DNA of 64,000 nt. Source: Pseudonocardia broussonetiae (lineage in GTDB: Bacteria; Actinomycetota; Actinomycetes; Mycobacteriales; Pseudonocardiaceae). The stretch is from the NCBI RefSeq assembly GCF_013155125.1, contig NZ_CP053564.1, forward strand, positions 3,913,501 through 3,977,500. Reading direction: 5' to 3'. Under the pieces are notes generated by a model. The model was not told the origin of the DNA. It searched no databases and saw only the letters and a list, made by a program, of their open reading frames with translations. This document shows, in pieces, positions 33,207-41,351 of this stretch. The number at the start of each line of letters is the position of its first letter. Within the stretch, counting starts at the first letter, position 1. The position numbers and the translations under genes were made by a program.

Positions 33207-33277
33207 GAGCTCCCGCGTGCCCCCGGCGAAGCGCGGGACCCTGTTCGGTGCGCGGGAACCGGATAGGTGCGCGGCAG
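33207..33277. repeat. Repeat type B, copy 3 (diverged)
   Basis: It begins GAGCTCCCGCGTGCC and keeps GCGCGGGA and CTGTTCGGTGCGCGGGAA, but the stem has compensating and non-compensating changes. It leads into the 20-base imperfect repeats. Confidence 0.7.
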
Positions 33278-33352
33278 TCGGATCGGCGTGCGAGAACCGG
33301 GTCAGCCGCGGGAGCCGGATCGGCGCGCAGCAACCGGATCCGCGCGCGGCAA
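33255..33352. repeat. About five imperfect 20-base repeats (CCGGATCGGCGCGC type)
   Basis: Units such as ACCGGATAGGTGCGCGGCA, GTCGGATCGGCGTGCGAGA and GCCGGATCGGCGCGCAGCA follow each other with a 19-20 base period. They are degenerate but clearly related. Confidence 0.6.
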
Positions 33353-33386
33353 GGAGGACAGAGGACGGGAGGCGGGGGGCGGGCCG

Positions 33387-34046
33387 TCAGACCTGGTCCC
33401 ACACCTCCCCGGCCCGACTCACCGCACCCGCGTGGAGGAGGGACTCGACGGTGAAGTCGGCGGCGAGGGTGTCGAACGTGTGGAACCGGCGCAGCATCGC
33501 GTGCTTCCCGCCCCGCACCTGGACGTAGCTGACGTGCGCGCTGCCGGACAGGCGGCGGGCCATCGACGCCGACTCGCGCGGGTCGGCGATCCGGTCGTCG
33601 GAGCCGTGCACGACCAGCACCTCGCGCCCCGCCAGGTCGACGGTGTCGGTGGTGCGCACCCACGGGTTGAGGGCGACCACGCTCCGCACGGCGGGCTCGT
33701 CGCCGGCCAGCAGCGCGGCGCGCCCGCCGAGGGAGTGGCCGACGAGACCGGTGGGGACCGGCTCGGGGAAGCGGTCGGCGAGCTGCCGCAGCGCCCATCG
33801 GGCGTCGTCGACGGGGGTGTGCCGGCTGTCCCAGCCGCGCACCGAGTTCAGCAGGCGGTAGACCGCGAGCCGGCGCCGCCCGGCCAGGGCGATGCGGCGG
33901 GCGATGGGCACCATCCGCAGGACCGACAGCTGCGTCGGGCTGACCATCGGGCTGTCCGGCCGGCTCGCGCCGCCGTGCAGCACGAGCACCAGCCCCTCGG
34001 CGTGCCGGGGGTGGGAGACCGTGATCAGGCGGGGTGTCGCGTCCAC
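33387..34046 (-). CDS. Small alpha/beta hydrolase
   Basis: The 219-residue cytoplasmic enzyme has VLVLHGGASRPDSP (oxyanion region), the nucleophile in VGHSLGGRAALL, Asp in VHGSDDRIADP and His in RGGKHAMLRR, so the triad is complete. The short length and the SLGGRAA elbow resemble dienelactone-hydrolase-like and acyl-peptide-type small hydrolases. It lies 40 bases downstream of the ABC permease gene on the same strand and could be the tail of that operon. The substrate is unknown. The repeat field begins directly after its stop. Confidence 0.85.
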   Translation of the reverse strand: MDATPRLITVSHPRHAEGLVLVLHGGASRPDSPMVSPTQLSVLRMVPIARRIALAGRRRLAVYRLLNSVRGWDSRHTPVDDARWALRQLADRFPEPVPTGLVGHSLGGRAALLAGDEPAVRSVVALNPWVRTTDTVDLAGREVLVVHGSDDRIADPRESASMARRLSGSAHVSYVQVRGGKHAMLRRFHTFDTLAADFTVESLLHAGAVSRAGEVWDQV

Positions 34047-34086
34047 ACCGCTCCGTTCCCCGCCGCGGGGGGTTCCACTCCTGCGT

Positions 34087-34962
34087 CTAGAGGTCGCGCC
34101 GCTGGAACGCCACCACCGCGAGCGCGAGGACCGCGACGACCCAGACGGCGACCCACGCGAGGTAGGCGCCGCTGAGCGGGGCCTCGCTGAGGAAGGGGAC
34201 GCCGCCCTCGATCGCGGGGCCGCCGAACTGCGCCAGCGCGACGGGGTCCTGGAACGCGTTCATGGCGCCGCGCCACAGGCCGTCGGTCGGCAGGAGCACC
34301 CGGGACACCGTGCCGACGGCGGCGACGGCGTCGCTGCGCAGCGACACGCCCAGCCCGCCGACGACGCCCGCGATCCACGTGGCCCCGAAGAGGCCGACCG
34401 CCGCGACCCCCGACGCCAGCGGCGAGGTGACGGTGGACAGCAGCACCCCCAGCGTGAGCAGCACGGCCGTCTGACCTGCGAGCAGCGCCAGCCCGGCCGC
34501 GGCGTGCGGCGGCCAGTAGCCCACGGTGGCGAGGACGACCAGGAGCTGGGCGGACCCGGCGACCGCCACGAAGCCGCAGCCGAACACGGCGAGGCCCAGC
34601 CACTTGCCCAGCAGCACCGCGGAGCGGTGCACGGGACGCGCCAGCACCGCCAGCGCCGTGCCCGACTCGACCTCGCCCGACACCGTGGGCCCGGCGAGGA
34701 ACGCGGTGCCGAGCGCGGCGATCAGGCTGAGCCCGAACAGCACGAGGTTGAGCACGATCCCGGCCACCAGCCGGCCCTCGCCGGTGGTCAGGCCGCCGCT
34801 GTCGGCCTCGGCGGCGTCGAGGGCGGGGAACCCGAGCGCGGTGATCACGAGCAGGGCGACCGTCAGCCCGAGCACCGCGCGCAGCACCCGGCGCCGCACC
34901 GCCTCGCGGACCGTGAGCGCCGCGATCGTGAGGACGACCGCCGGCCGGCCGGGGGCGCTCAC
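34087..34962 (-). CDS. ABC-2-type transporter permease
   Basis: The 291-residue integral membrane protein has about six spans. Seen: TVREAVRRRVLRAVLGLTVAL, AFLAGPTVSGEVESGTALAV followed by LARPVHRSAVLLGKWLGL, which is the NatB/ABC-2 pattern (E-x-G-T-x-x-x-L-x-R-P-x-x-R). The C-terminal end is AFQRRDL. It starts with a GTG overlapping the ATPase stop, so it is the partner subunit of that ATPase. The exported substrate is unknown; the operon's sigma/anti-sigma genes suggest a surface-stress role. Confidence 0.88.
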   Translation of the reverse strand: MSAPGRPAVVLTIAALTVREAVRRRVLRAVLGLTVALLVITALGFPALDAAEADSGGLTTGEGRLVAGIVLNLVLFGLSLIAALGTAFLAGPTVSGEVESGTALAVLARPVHRSAVLLGKWLGLAVFGCGFVAVAGSAQLLVVLATVGYWPPHAAAGLALLAGQTAVLLTLGVLLSTVTSPLASGVAAVGLFGATWIAGVVGGLGVSLRSDAVAAVGTVSRVLLPTDGLWRGAMNAFQDPVALAQFGGPAIEGGVPFLSEAPLSGAYLAWVAVWVVAVLALAVVAFQRRDL

Positions 34963-35915
34963 CGCTGCTCCCCGCCGCGCAGGATGCCCAGCAGCCGCTC
35001 CTCCAGGCTCACCCGGCCCGGCTCGACGGCGTGGACGCGAACGCCGAGTCCGACGAGGTCGGCCACGAGGTCGGGCACGACCGCCGGACCGGGGTCGGCC
35101 GGCAGGGCGACGGTGAACGCGTCGGCGCTGCGGGTCAGCCGGCCGGCGGCGGCCAGCCGGGCCTGGGCCTGCGGGCCCACCCCGGTCAGCCGCAGCCGCA
35201 CCTCGCGCCCGCCGAGCAGCTCCGGGAGCGTGCCGGCGGCCACGACGCGGCCGTGGTCGAGGACGACGACCCGGTCGCACACGCGCTCCACGTCGCCGAT
35301 GAGGTGCGAGTTGAGCAGGATCGCGACGCCGCGCTCCCGGAGGCCGAGCAGCAGGTCGCGGACGTCGGCGCGGCCGAGCGGGTCCAGCGCGCTCGCCGGC
35401 TCGTCCAGGACGACGAGCTCCGGGCGGGCCACCAGCGCGACGGCCAGCCCGAGGCGCTGCTGCATGCCCTTGGAGAAGCCGCCGACCCGGTCGCCCGCGC
35501 GGTCGCCGAGCCCGACGAGGTCCAGGCACCCGCGCTGCTCGGCGACCGGGACGTCGGCGCCCGCGAGCCGCACGTGCAGCGCGAGTACCTCGGCCGCGGT
35601 GAGCCAGGGCTGGTAGCGGAAGAGCTCGGGCAGGTAGCCGACGCGGGCCCGGGCCCGCGGGTCCCGCGCCGGCCGGCCGAGCAGCAGCACCTCGCCCGCG
35701 TCCGGCCGGACCAGGCCGAGCAGCATCTTGATCGTGCTGGTCTTGCCGGCGCCGTTCGGCCCGATCAGGCCCACCACGTCACCGCGCCCGACGGTGAGGG
35801 ACACGCCGTCGACCGCGGTCCGGCGGCCGTACCGCTTGCGCAGGCCCGAGCACCACACCGCGGGCGACGGCGAGAGGTCGACCAGCCCGGCCGCAGCGGT
35901 GGCGGTCTCCGTCAC
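34959..35915 (-). CDS. ABC transporter ATP-binding protein
   Basis: The 318-residue ATPase has Walker A GPNGAGKTST (about residues 52-61), the Q-loop region YLPELFRYQPWLT, the signature GGFSKGMQQRLG, Walker B LVVLDEPASALDP and the H-loop LLNSHLIGDVE. A C-terminal extension of about 80 residues follows. This is the DrrA/NatA class that works with a separate ABC-2 permease. The GTG at 35915 overlaps the stop of the anti-sigma gene. The four genes sigma, anti-sigma, ATPase and permease therefore form one unit. Confidence 0.93.
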   Translation of the reverse strand: MTETATAAAGLVDLSPSPAVWCSGLRKRYGRRTAVDGVSLTVGRGDVVGLIGPNGAGKTSTIKMLLGLVRPDAGEVLLLGRPARDPRARARVGYLPELFRYQPWLTAAEVLALHVRLAGADVPVAEQRGCLDLVGLGDRAGDRVGGFSKGMQQRLGLAVALVARPELVVLDEPASALDPLGRADVRDLLLGLRERGVAILLNSHLIGDVERVCDRVVVLDHGRVVAAGTLPELLGGREVRLRLTGVGPQAQARLAAAGRLTRSADAFTVALPADPGPAVVPDLVADLVGLGVRVHAVEPGRVSLEERLLGILRGGEQR

Positions 35916-37018
35916 GGGCCCAGCTCGCGGGCGACGGCCAGGACCTCGTCGGCGTCGAGCGACCCGGCGACCGCGGTCACGACGCCGTCGCGCACCCAGA
36001 CGACGCAGGCCAGCGCGCCGTCGCGGGTGGTGAGCACCGTCGCGGGCCGCCCGCCGACGTCGGCCGCGGTGCTCGTGACCTCCCCGGCCGGCAGCGGCAG
36101 CGGCAGTGTCGTCCCGTCGCCGGAGAAGCCGCGCAGCTGGTCCGCGACGCCCGGGGGCATGCCGGGCAGGGACAGCAGGTAGTCGCGGGCGGTCTCGAAG
36201 GGGATGCCCGACGAGTAGCCGGTGGGGGCGACGGCGCGGGCCACGACCAGGCCCGGCAGCCCGCTGCCCGTCGGCCAGACCGCGGCGTAGCCGGGGCCGG
36301 CGACGAGCCGGAACCGCGCGCCGTCCATGCCCGGCGGGGGCGGCGGCAGCGTGGCGCCCGCCGCGGCGGCGGTCCGTGCCGCCTCGGCCGCCGAGAACGT
36401 GAACTCGGCACCGAGCTGCTCGCCCGCCTGGAACTGCGGCTCGCCCGTCACGCCGCGGGGCAGCGCGCGCACCTCCGGGACCGGGAGCCCGGTGACCTCC
36501 TCCGCGGCGTCCGCGTCCGCGACGTCGCGCAGGTCGGCCCCGTCGGTGAGCTCCAGCTCGCCGTAGGCGTCGAGGTCGGGCAGCGCCACCAGGTCCGACT
36601 GGGTGACCGTGACGGCGGCGATCCGGTCCGTGCGGAAGATCGGCAGCCAGTCCGACGCGGCGGCGACGCCCGCCCCGGTGAGCAGGGCGGCGACCGCGAC
36701 GACGGCCACGGCGGGGCGGCGCAGGGTGGGACGGCGCAGGCCGAGCCGGGGGCGCGGGGCGGCGGCCGCCGCGCGGGGCGGGGCGGCGACCGCGTGCGCG
36801 AGCCGGGCCCATGCCGCGTCCACGTCGACCGCCGGGGCGGCGTCGGCGCCGACGAGGTCCGGGCCGAGCGCGGCACCGACGAGGTCGGCGTCCGCGCGGG
36901 CGGAGCGCAGCGCGGTCAGGCACGCCGGGCAGCCCGCCGCGTGCTCGCGCTCGGCGTCGGGGACCCCGGCGGGCTCGTCGAGCAGGCGGCGCAGCGTGCC
37001 GTCAGTCGGGTGGCGCAT
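35912..37018 (-). CDS. Anti-sigma factor-like membrane protein with zinc-finger motif
   Basis: This 368-residue protein has an N-terminal anti-sigma domain with HAAGCPAC (His26, Cys30, Cys33), the zinc-binding ZAS pattern. One membrane span follows at about residues 102-122 (RPAVAVVAVAALLTGAGVAA). A large extracytoplasmic domain of some 240 residues comes next, without a recognised enzyme motif, and could sense envelope stress. It overlaps the sigma gene by 17 bases. Long extracytoplasmic parts like this are unusual; most ZAS proteins have a short tail. Confidence 0.8.
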   Translation of the reverse strand: MRHPTDGTLRRLLDEPAGVPDAEREHAAGCPACLTALRSARADADLVGAALGPDLVGADAAPAVDVDAAWARLAHAVAAPPRAAAAAPRPRLGLRRPTLRRPAVAVVAVAALLTGAGVAAASDWLPIFRTDRIAAVTVTQSDLVALPDLDAYGELELTDGADLRDVADADAAEEVTGLPVPEVRALPRGVTGEPQFQAGEQLGAEFTFSAAEAARTAAAAGATLPPPPPGMDGARFRLVAGPGYAAVWPTGSGLPGLVVARAVAPTGYSSGIPFETARDYLLSLPGMPPGVADQLRGFSGDGTTLPLPLPAGEVTSTAADVGGRPATVLTTRDGALACVVWVRDGVVTAVAGSLDADEVLAVARELGP

Positions 37019-37520
37019 GGCGGGTCAGCTCCTCGCGTAGGGCGGTCTCGGCGCGGCGCACGGTCGTGCCGACGCTGCCGGGGGAGAGGTCGAGGGCGGC
37101 GGCGACCTCGGCGTAGCTCAGGCCGCTGTGCCGCAGGACGAGCGCGACGGCCTGCCGCCTCGGCAGCCGGGCCAGCGCGCTCCGCACGCGCCGGCGCTCC
37201 TCGAGGGTCACGACGGCGTCGGCGACGTCGGGCTGGACGCCGGGACCACCGTCGACGGCCGACTCGCGGGCGGCGCGGCGCCGTCCGGTGCGCAGGTGGT
37301 TGAGCGCCGTGTGCGCCGCGGCCACCGACAGCCACCCCGCCGCCTCGCCCGGGGGCACCGCGGTGCGGGCGAAGGACAGGAACACCTCCTGCGCCACGTC
37401 CTCGGCCTCGTGCCGCGAGCCGAGCACCCGGGCCGCGACGGCCACGACGCGCGGGTAGGCGGCGCGGAAGACCTCCTCGAGATCGGTCCGCACGGCGCCC
37501 CGCCGCCGCCGAGCCGACAC
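37002..37520 (-). CDS. ECF RNA polymerase sigma factor
   Basis: The product has 172 residues from the GTG at 37520; a GTG at 37493 (VRTDLEEVFRAAY) is also possible and neither has a strong ribosome site. Region 2 is FRAAYPRVVAVAARVLGSRH followed by EAEDVAQEVFLSFART. Region 4 is LPRRQAVALVLRHSGLSYAE followed by VAAALDLSPGSVGTTVRRAE. This is a group 4 sigma factor held by the membrane anti-sigma factor encoded next. The ABC transporter downstream is a likely target. A TGTCACA sequence lies upstream on the same strand, but no matching -10 was found. Confidence 0.9.
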   Translation of the reverse strand: MSARRRRGAVRTDLEEVFRAAYPRVVAVAARVLGSRHEAEDVAQEVFLSFARTAVPPGEAAGWLSVAAAHTALNHLRTGRRRAARESAVDGGPGVQPDVADAVVTLEERRRVRSALARLPRRQAVALVLRHSGLSYAEVAAALDLSPGSVGTTVRRAETALREELTRHAPPD

Positions 37521-37647
37521 CGCCAGGCCGTCCCCCCGGTCGGGCTGACCAGCCCGTCGGGCGACGGGTGGTGGGTGCACATCGTGCCGTACGGACTCCA
37601 CACCCTCAGAGCACCGCCGCGGCCCCGGATGTGACACCGGGCCCGGA

Positions 37648-38745
37648 TCAGTCCGCCGCCGGACCCTCGTAGACCACCCGGCCGACGGCGTCCAGCGCCC
37701 GCACGGTCAGGCCGCGCGGGTCGGGCGCGACGCCGGCGGGGAGCTGCGTGGCGAAGGTGCCGCCGGCGACGCTCGCCTCCCACGGCGGGCCGGTGCCGGC
37801 CGTGACCACCATCCGCGCGACGGCCGGCTGCACGAGCCCCGCCGCGAGGTCGTCGCCGACGTCGGGCAGCACCTCGCCGGGCCGGGGCAGCCAGGTGAAC
37901 GGGCGCGCCCCGTCGCCGATGAGCCCGACCCGCCAGGTCCGCAGCGGGGTCGGCCCGGCCGGCCCGACGGCGCAGCCGCCGATCGTCCCGGTGTCGACGG
38001 CCACCAGGAGCACGGCGGTCGAGGCGCCTCGGCGGTGGGACAGCAGGTGCACCGTCTGCCACGTCCGGGGAGGTTCGCCGGCGACCGGGACGGCCCGGCA
38101 GCGGTCGAGCAGGTCGCCGGTGTCGCCTGCGGGCCGCGGCGGCACCCACGGCCGGTCGACGAGGTCCAGTGCGGGCGGCGCGAGCCGATCGGGCACCACC
38201 GCCGCGCCTGCGACGGTCACGGTGAGCTGCTCGGGGCGGGTCGGGGTCGCGCCGGTCGCGCGGAGCAGGTACCGCTCCGCCGCGACGGCGGGCGGTCCGG
38301 TGCCCGCCACGGCGACGTCCACCGTCGCGCCCGCCGGGGCGACGGCCGCGAGCACCCCGTCGGCCGTCGTCAGCAGCAGCGCGGCGGGGCCGACCGGCAC
38401 GGCCGCCGCGGGGTCGGACACCCGGACGGTCCGCGGGCCGGTCGCGCAGACGAACGGGACGTCGTCCTCGAGCAGCGTGACGACGGCGTCGTCGGTGACC
38501 AGGACGGCGAGCGGCCGCCAGGAGCCGCGGTCGGGGTAGCGGTCGGCGAGCCCGGCGGCGCCGATCGCGAGCGCGCACCGGTCGAGGCTCTGCCCGCCCA
38601 GGTCCAGGGAGGCGGGCGGGGGCGGGCCCGGCGGGGCAGGACCCGACCCCCCGCCGGTCTGCGCCGCGACGAGGACGAGCACCACGACGGCGACCGCGGC
38701 CAGCGCGGCGGCGACCGGTGCCGCGGACGCGCCCCGCGCGCTCAC
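37648..38745 (-). CDS. Exported protein of unknown function, partner of ECF41-type sigma
   Basis: The 365-residue protein begins with a membrane helix (AAPVAAALAAVAVVVLVLVA) and a Pro-rich linker (GPAPPGPPPPASLDL). An extracytoplasmic, beta-rich body of 300 residues follows with two copies of a similar domain, each having a conserved DRC (SLDRCALAIG and LLDRCRAVPV) and GGC/VCATG cysteines. It starts with a GTG overlapping the sigma gene stop, so it is part of that operon. I do not recognise the family. The paired DRC segments suggest an internal duplication. Confidence 0.6.
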   Translation of the reverse strand: MSARGASAAPVAAALAAVAVVVLVLVAAQTGGGSGPAPPGPPPPASLDLGGQSLDRCALAIGAAGLADRYPDRGSWRPLAVLVTDDAVVTLLEDDVPFVCATGPRTVRVSDPAAAVPVGPAALLLTTADGVLAAVAPAGATVDVAVAGTGPPAVAAERYLLRATGATPTRPEQLTVTVAGAAVVPDRLAPPALDLVDRPWVPPRPAGDTGDLLDRCRAVPVAGEPPRTWQTVHLLSHRRGASTAVLLVAVDTGTIGGCAVGPAGPTPLRTWRVGLIGDGARPFTWLPRPGEVLPDVGDDLAAGLVQPAVARMVVTAGTGPPWEASVAGGTFATQLPAGVAPDPRGLTVRALDAVGRVVYEGPAAD

Positions 38746-39680
38746 CACTGCGCGATGAGCGGGTCGGGGTGCTCGTGGCGGCGCCACTGCGCGGTGAGGC
38801 GCCCGAGGCGGGCCGGGGAGGCGATGCCGTCGACGGTCGCGACCAGCCCCCCGCGGACGCCGAGCACCAGCACGCCCACCACCCGGTCGTCGAACGCGAC
38901 GACCACGGCGGGGGAGCCGTTGACCACGCAGGCGTGGACCGCGGGCGAGCCGCCGACCAGCCTCCGCTTGGCCGGCGTCGGACGGAACCCGGCGCGCAGC
39001 GCGGCGGCGATCCGCTCGGGGGCCGAGATCTCGATCAGCGTGGTGGCCGTCCCGCCGGCGCCGTCGGTGACCGCGGTCGCGTCGTGGGTCAGCAGCGCCA
39101 CGAGCCGCTCCGTGCGCCCCGACGCCGCGGCGTCGACGAACGCCTCCACGATCCGGCGTGCCGACGCGTGGTCGACCGCGGCGGCCCCACGTGCGGCGGC
39201 GACGTGGCGCCGGGCCCGCAGTGCGTGCTGCTGGCTCGCCGACTCGCTGATGTCGAGGATCCGCGCGATCTCGGCGTGGCTGTGGGAGAAGGCCTCGCGC
39301 AGGACGTAGACGGCCCGCTGCACCGGCGTGAGCCGCTCGAGCAGCCGGAGCACCGCCAGCGTCACCGACTCGCGCTGCTCGACGGTGTCGGCCGGGCCCA
39401 GCATCGGGTCGCCGTCGAGCAGCGGTTCGGGCAGCCAGGCGCCGGCCGCGCGCTCGTGCCGCGTGGTCGCCGAGCGGAGCCGGTCGAGCGCGAGGCGGGT
39501 GACGACCGTCGTCAGCCACGCCTCGGGGGTCTCGATGCGCTGCCGGTCGGCGGCCTGCCAGCGCAGGAACGCGTCCTGCACCGCGTCCTCGGCGTCGGCC
39601 GCCGACCCGAGCAGCCGGTACGCCAGCGAGGCCAGCCGCGTCCGGTTGGCCTCGAAGCGCTCCACGGTGGCCGTGTCCAT
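38742..39680 (-). CDS. ECF41-type sigma factor with C-terminal SnoaL-like domain (SigJ-like)
   Basis: The product has 312 residues: a normal ECF core (YRLLGSAADAEDAVQDAFLRW in region 2; FSHSHAEIARILDISESASQ in region 4) plus a 130-residue C-terminal NTF2/SnoaL domain (RRIVEAFVDAAASGRTERLV, SPAVHACVVNGSPAVVVAF). A tail VDGIASPARLGRL sits in the place of the ECF41 xxNPDKL motif. ECF41 factors have no anti-sigma protein; the fused domain itself controls them. They sit beside a carboxymuconolactone decarboxylase, oxidoreductase or epimerase gene. Here that partner is the FAD oxidoreductase 10 bases upstream. Confidence 0.9.
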   Translation of the reverse strand: MDTATVERFEANRTRLASLAYRLLGSAADAEDAVQDAFLRWQAADRQRIETPEAWLTTVVTRLALDRLRSATTRHERAAGAWLPEPLLDGDPMLGPADTVEQRESVTLAVLRLLERLTPVQRAVYVLREAFSHSHAEIARILDISESASQQHALRARRHVAAARGAAAVDHASARRIVEAFVDAAASGRTERLVALLTHDATAVTDGAGGTATTLIEISAPERIAAALRAGFRPTPAKRRLVGGSPAVHACVVNGSPAVVVAFDDRVVGVLVLGVRGGLVATVDGIASPARLGRLTAQWRRHEHPDPLIAQW

Positions 39681-39690
39681 GGACGGGACC

Positions 39691-40878
39691 CTAGGGCCGC
39701 ACCGCCTCGACGGGACGGTCGATCGCGCCCGGCAGCCGGAGCCGGCGCGCCGGCAGCCCGTACGTCGGGTGCCCCTGGTTCCACGCCGTGGCCCGCAGCA
39801 CGCCCGCCTTCATCCACGCGGCCGCGGCCCCGCGCAGCGACCACGTCGACCGCCCCTCGCGGTCGACGACCTGGAACAGCGCGTCCGCCCGGCCGAGGCT
39901 GACGCAGTTGCCGGTGTACGCCAGCGGGGACACCGGGATCCGCCGACCGGTGAGGTCCCCGATGATCGACGCCGTCGCCTGCATCCGGGTGAGCCCGGCC
40001 GTGGCGCACGACATCGGCAGCGGCCTCCCGTTGTCGCCGACGGCGCGGGCGCCGTCCCCGGCCGCGTAGACCTGCGGGTGCGAGACCGACCGCATCTGCC
40101 GGTCGACGAGCATCCGGCCGTCGTCGTCGACGGCGAGACCGGCGTCCGCGGCGAGGGACGGCACGGAGAACCCGGCCGCCCACACGGTCGCGTCGCAGCG
40201 CAGGACGGTGCCGTCGGCGGTGCGGACGCCCGACGCGTCGACGCCCACCACGGTGGTGTGCGCGTGGACCTCGATGCCGAACCGGTCGAAGGCCCGCAGC
40301 AGGTGCCGCCGCGCCTTCGGGCCGAACCAGCCGCCCGGCCGACCGCTGGTGGCGAGGACGACCCGGAGCCCGGGCCGGGACTCGGCGATCTCGGTGGCGG
40401 CCTCGATCGCGGTCAGGCCGCCGCCGACGACCAGCACCGTCCCCTCGCCGCCCAGCTCGTCCAGGCGCCGGCGCAGGCGCAGCGCCGACGGCCGGCCCGC
40501 GACGTCGAACGCGTGCTCGGACACCCCTGGGACACCGCGGTCGGCGGCGGTGCTGCCGAGCGCGTGCAGCAGGGTGTCGTAGCCGATCAGGTCGGTGCCG
40601 GCGCCGTCGGTCACGGTGACCTCGCGCCGGTGGACGTCGAGCGCGGTCACCCGGGCCACGCGCAGCCGGATCCCGGTGCCCGCGAACAGGTCCGCCAGCT
40701 GGTGGCGGCGGCCGTCGTCGCCCGCGGCGAGCTGGTGCAGGCGCATCCGCTCGACGAACTCGGCCTCGGCGTTGACGACGGTGATCTCGACCTCGGAGGG
40801 GTGGAGCCGGCGGGCGAGGTACCCGGCGGCGCAGGCCCCGGCGTACCCGGCGCCCAGGACCACGATGCGGTGCTGCAT
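39691..40878 (-). CDS. FAD/NAD(P)-dependent oxidoreductase (NDH-2-like), ECF41 partner
   Basis: The 395-residue flavoprotein starts at ATG 40878 after AGGAG. The FAD-binding start is VVLGAGYAGACAAGYLARR, the NAD-binding loop VVGGGLTAIEAATEI, and a late FAD contact VYAAGDGARA. The layout is that of type II NADH dehydrogenase/ferredoxin reductase-like proteins, but the C-terminal membrane-binding part is short, so it is probably soluble or peripheral. Oxidoreductases of this group are one of the three standard neighbours of ECF41 sigma factors. A matching ECF41 promoter lies 31 bases upstream. Confidence 0.9.
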   Translation of the reverse strand: MQHRIVVLGAGYAGACAAGYLARRLHPSEVEITVVNAEAEFVERMRLHQLAAGDDGRRHQLADLFAGTGIRLRVARVTALDVHRREVTVTDGAGTDLIGYDTLLHALGSTAADRGVPGVSEHAFDVAGRPSALRLRRRLDELGGEGTVLVVGGGLTAIEAATEIAESRPGLRVVLATSGRPGGWFGPKARRHLLRAFDRFGIEVHAHTTVVGVDASGVRTADGTVLRCDATVWAAGFSVPSLAADAGLAVDDDGRMLVDRQMRSVSHPQVYAAGDGARAVGDNGRPLPMSCATAGLTRMQATASIIGDLTGRRIPVSPLAYTGNCVSLGRADALFQVVDREGRSTWSLRGAAAAWMKAGVLRATAWNQGHPTYGLPARRLRLPGAIDRPVEAVRP

Positions 40879-40908
40879 GTTCGCTCCTGTCTGCTCGTTC
40901 CCCCCGTT

Positions 40909-40935
40909 GACGGGACGGCGCCGCGATCCATGACA
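40909..40935 (-). promoter_or_regulatory. ECF41-type promoter
   Basis: On the minus strand TGTCATG (40935-40929), a 16-base spacer, and CGTC (40912-40909) match the ECF41 consensus TGTCACA-N16-CGTC at 5 of 7 and 4 of 4 positions with exact spacing. The predicted transcript starts about 25 bases before the oxidoreductase ATG. Confidence 0.8.
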
Positions 40936-40936
40936 G

Positions 40937-41338
40937 GTGGGCGATCCCTGTGACCCCTTCGTCTCCCTGGCGCGCGACACGATGGGCCACATCGCGATGG
41001 CGCTGCTGACCTTCGCCGCCGACAACCCGGGCTTCCGCGAGACGCTGGAGCCCGAGGAGGCCGACGCGGTGCAGCGGCTGCTCGACAAGCGCGGCACCAC
41101 CGCCACCTCGCCCGACCGCCACGACCACCTCTACCGCAACTACCTCGGCCGCAGCGACCCCGACGACCGCGAGCTCGTCGTGCCGTCCCTGGTCGACGAG
41201 CTGGGCCTGATCGGGAAGCGCGAGGAGCTGCTCGACCGGATCGCCGGGATGGAGCGGGCCGGGATCGACGAGATCGTCATCCAGCCCGTGGTGGACCCGG
41301 AGGCGGAGATGGCGGCGCTGGCCGACCTCATGCGCTGA
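40937..41338 (+). pseudogene. C-terminal remnant of an LLM/F420-type oxidoreductase
   Basis: The open frame encodes about 133 residues that match only the last third of a luciferase-like flavin/F420 oxidoreductase: ARDTMGHIAMALLTFAADNP, TATSPDRHDHLYRNYLGR and ELLDRIAGMERAGIDEIVIQ. The TIM-barrel start and cofactor region, some 200 residues, are missing. The frame begins 2 bases from the -35 element of the ECF41 promoter on the other strand, which looks like a rearrangement breakpoint. The remaining codons show no internal stop, so the loss may be recent. Expression is unlikely to give an active enzyme. Confidence 0.75.
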
Positions 41339-41351
41339 CCCCTGCGACCGG

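Larger units (their letters stand above)
32204..33386. other. Gene-free repeat field, 1.2 kb
   Basis: No open frame here looks like protein: all are Arg/Gly/Pro-rich shadows that differ between repeat copies. The stretch is built of alternating repeat types in the order B1-A1-A2-B2-A3-A4-B3, then a run of about 20-base imperfect repeats. It separates the S9 peptidase promoter from the downstream end of the small hydrolase gene at 33387. See the separate repeat entries. Confidence 0.8.

Noticed and set aside
32357-33266. Several open frames of 60-240 codons in the repeat field.
   Set aside because: Repeat copies put the same DNA in different frames, no ribosome sites stand out, and the products are only Arg/Gly/Ser-rich.
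37614-37636. TGTCACA upstream of the 37520 sigma gene as an ECF41 promoter.
   Set aside because: The -35 matches, but 16 bases downstream the sequence is TGCT, not CGTC, and this sigma factor is not ECF41 type.
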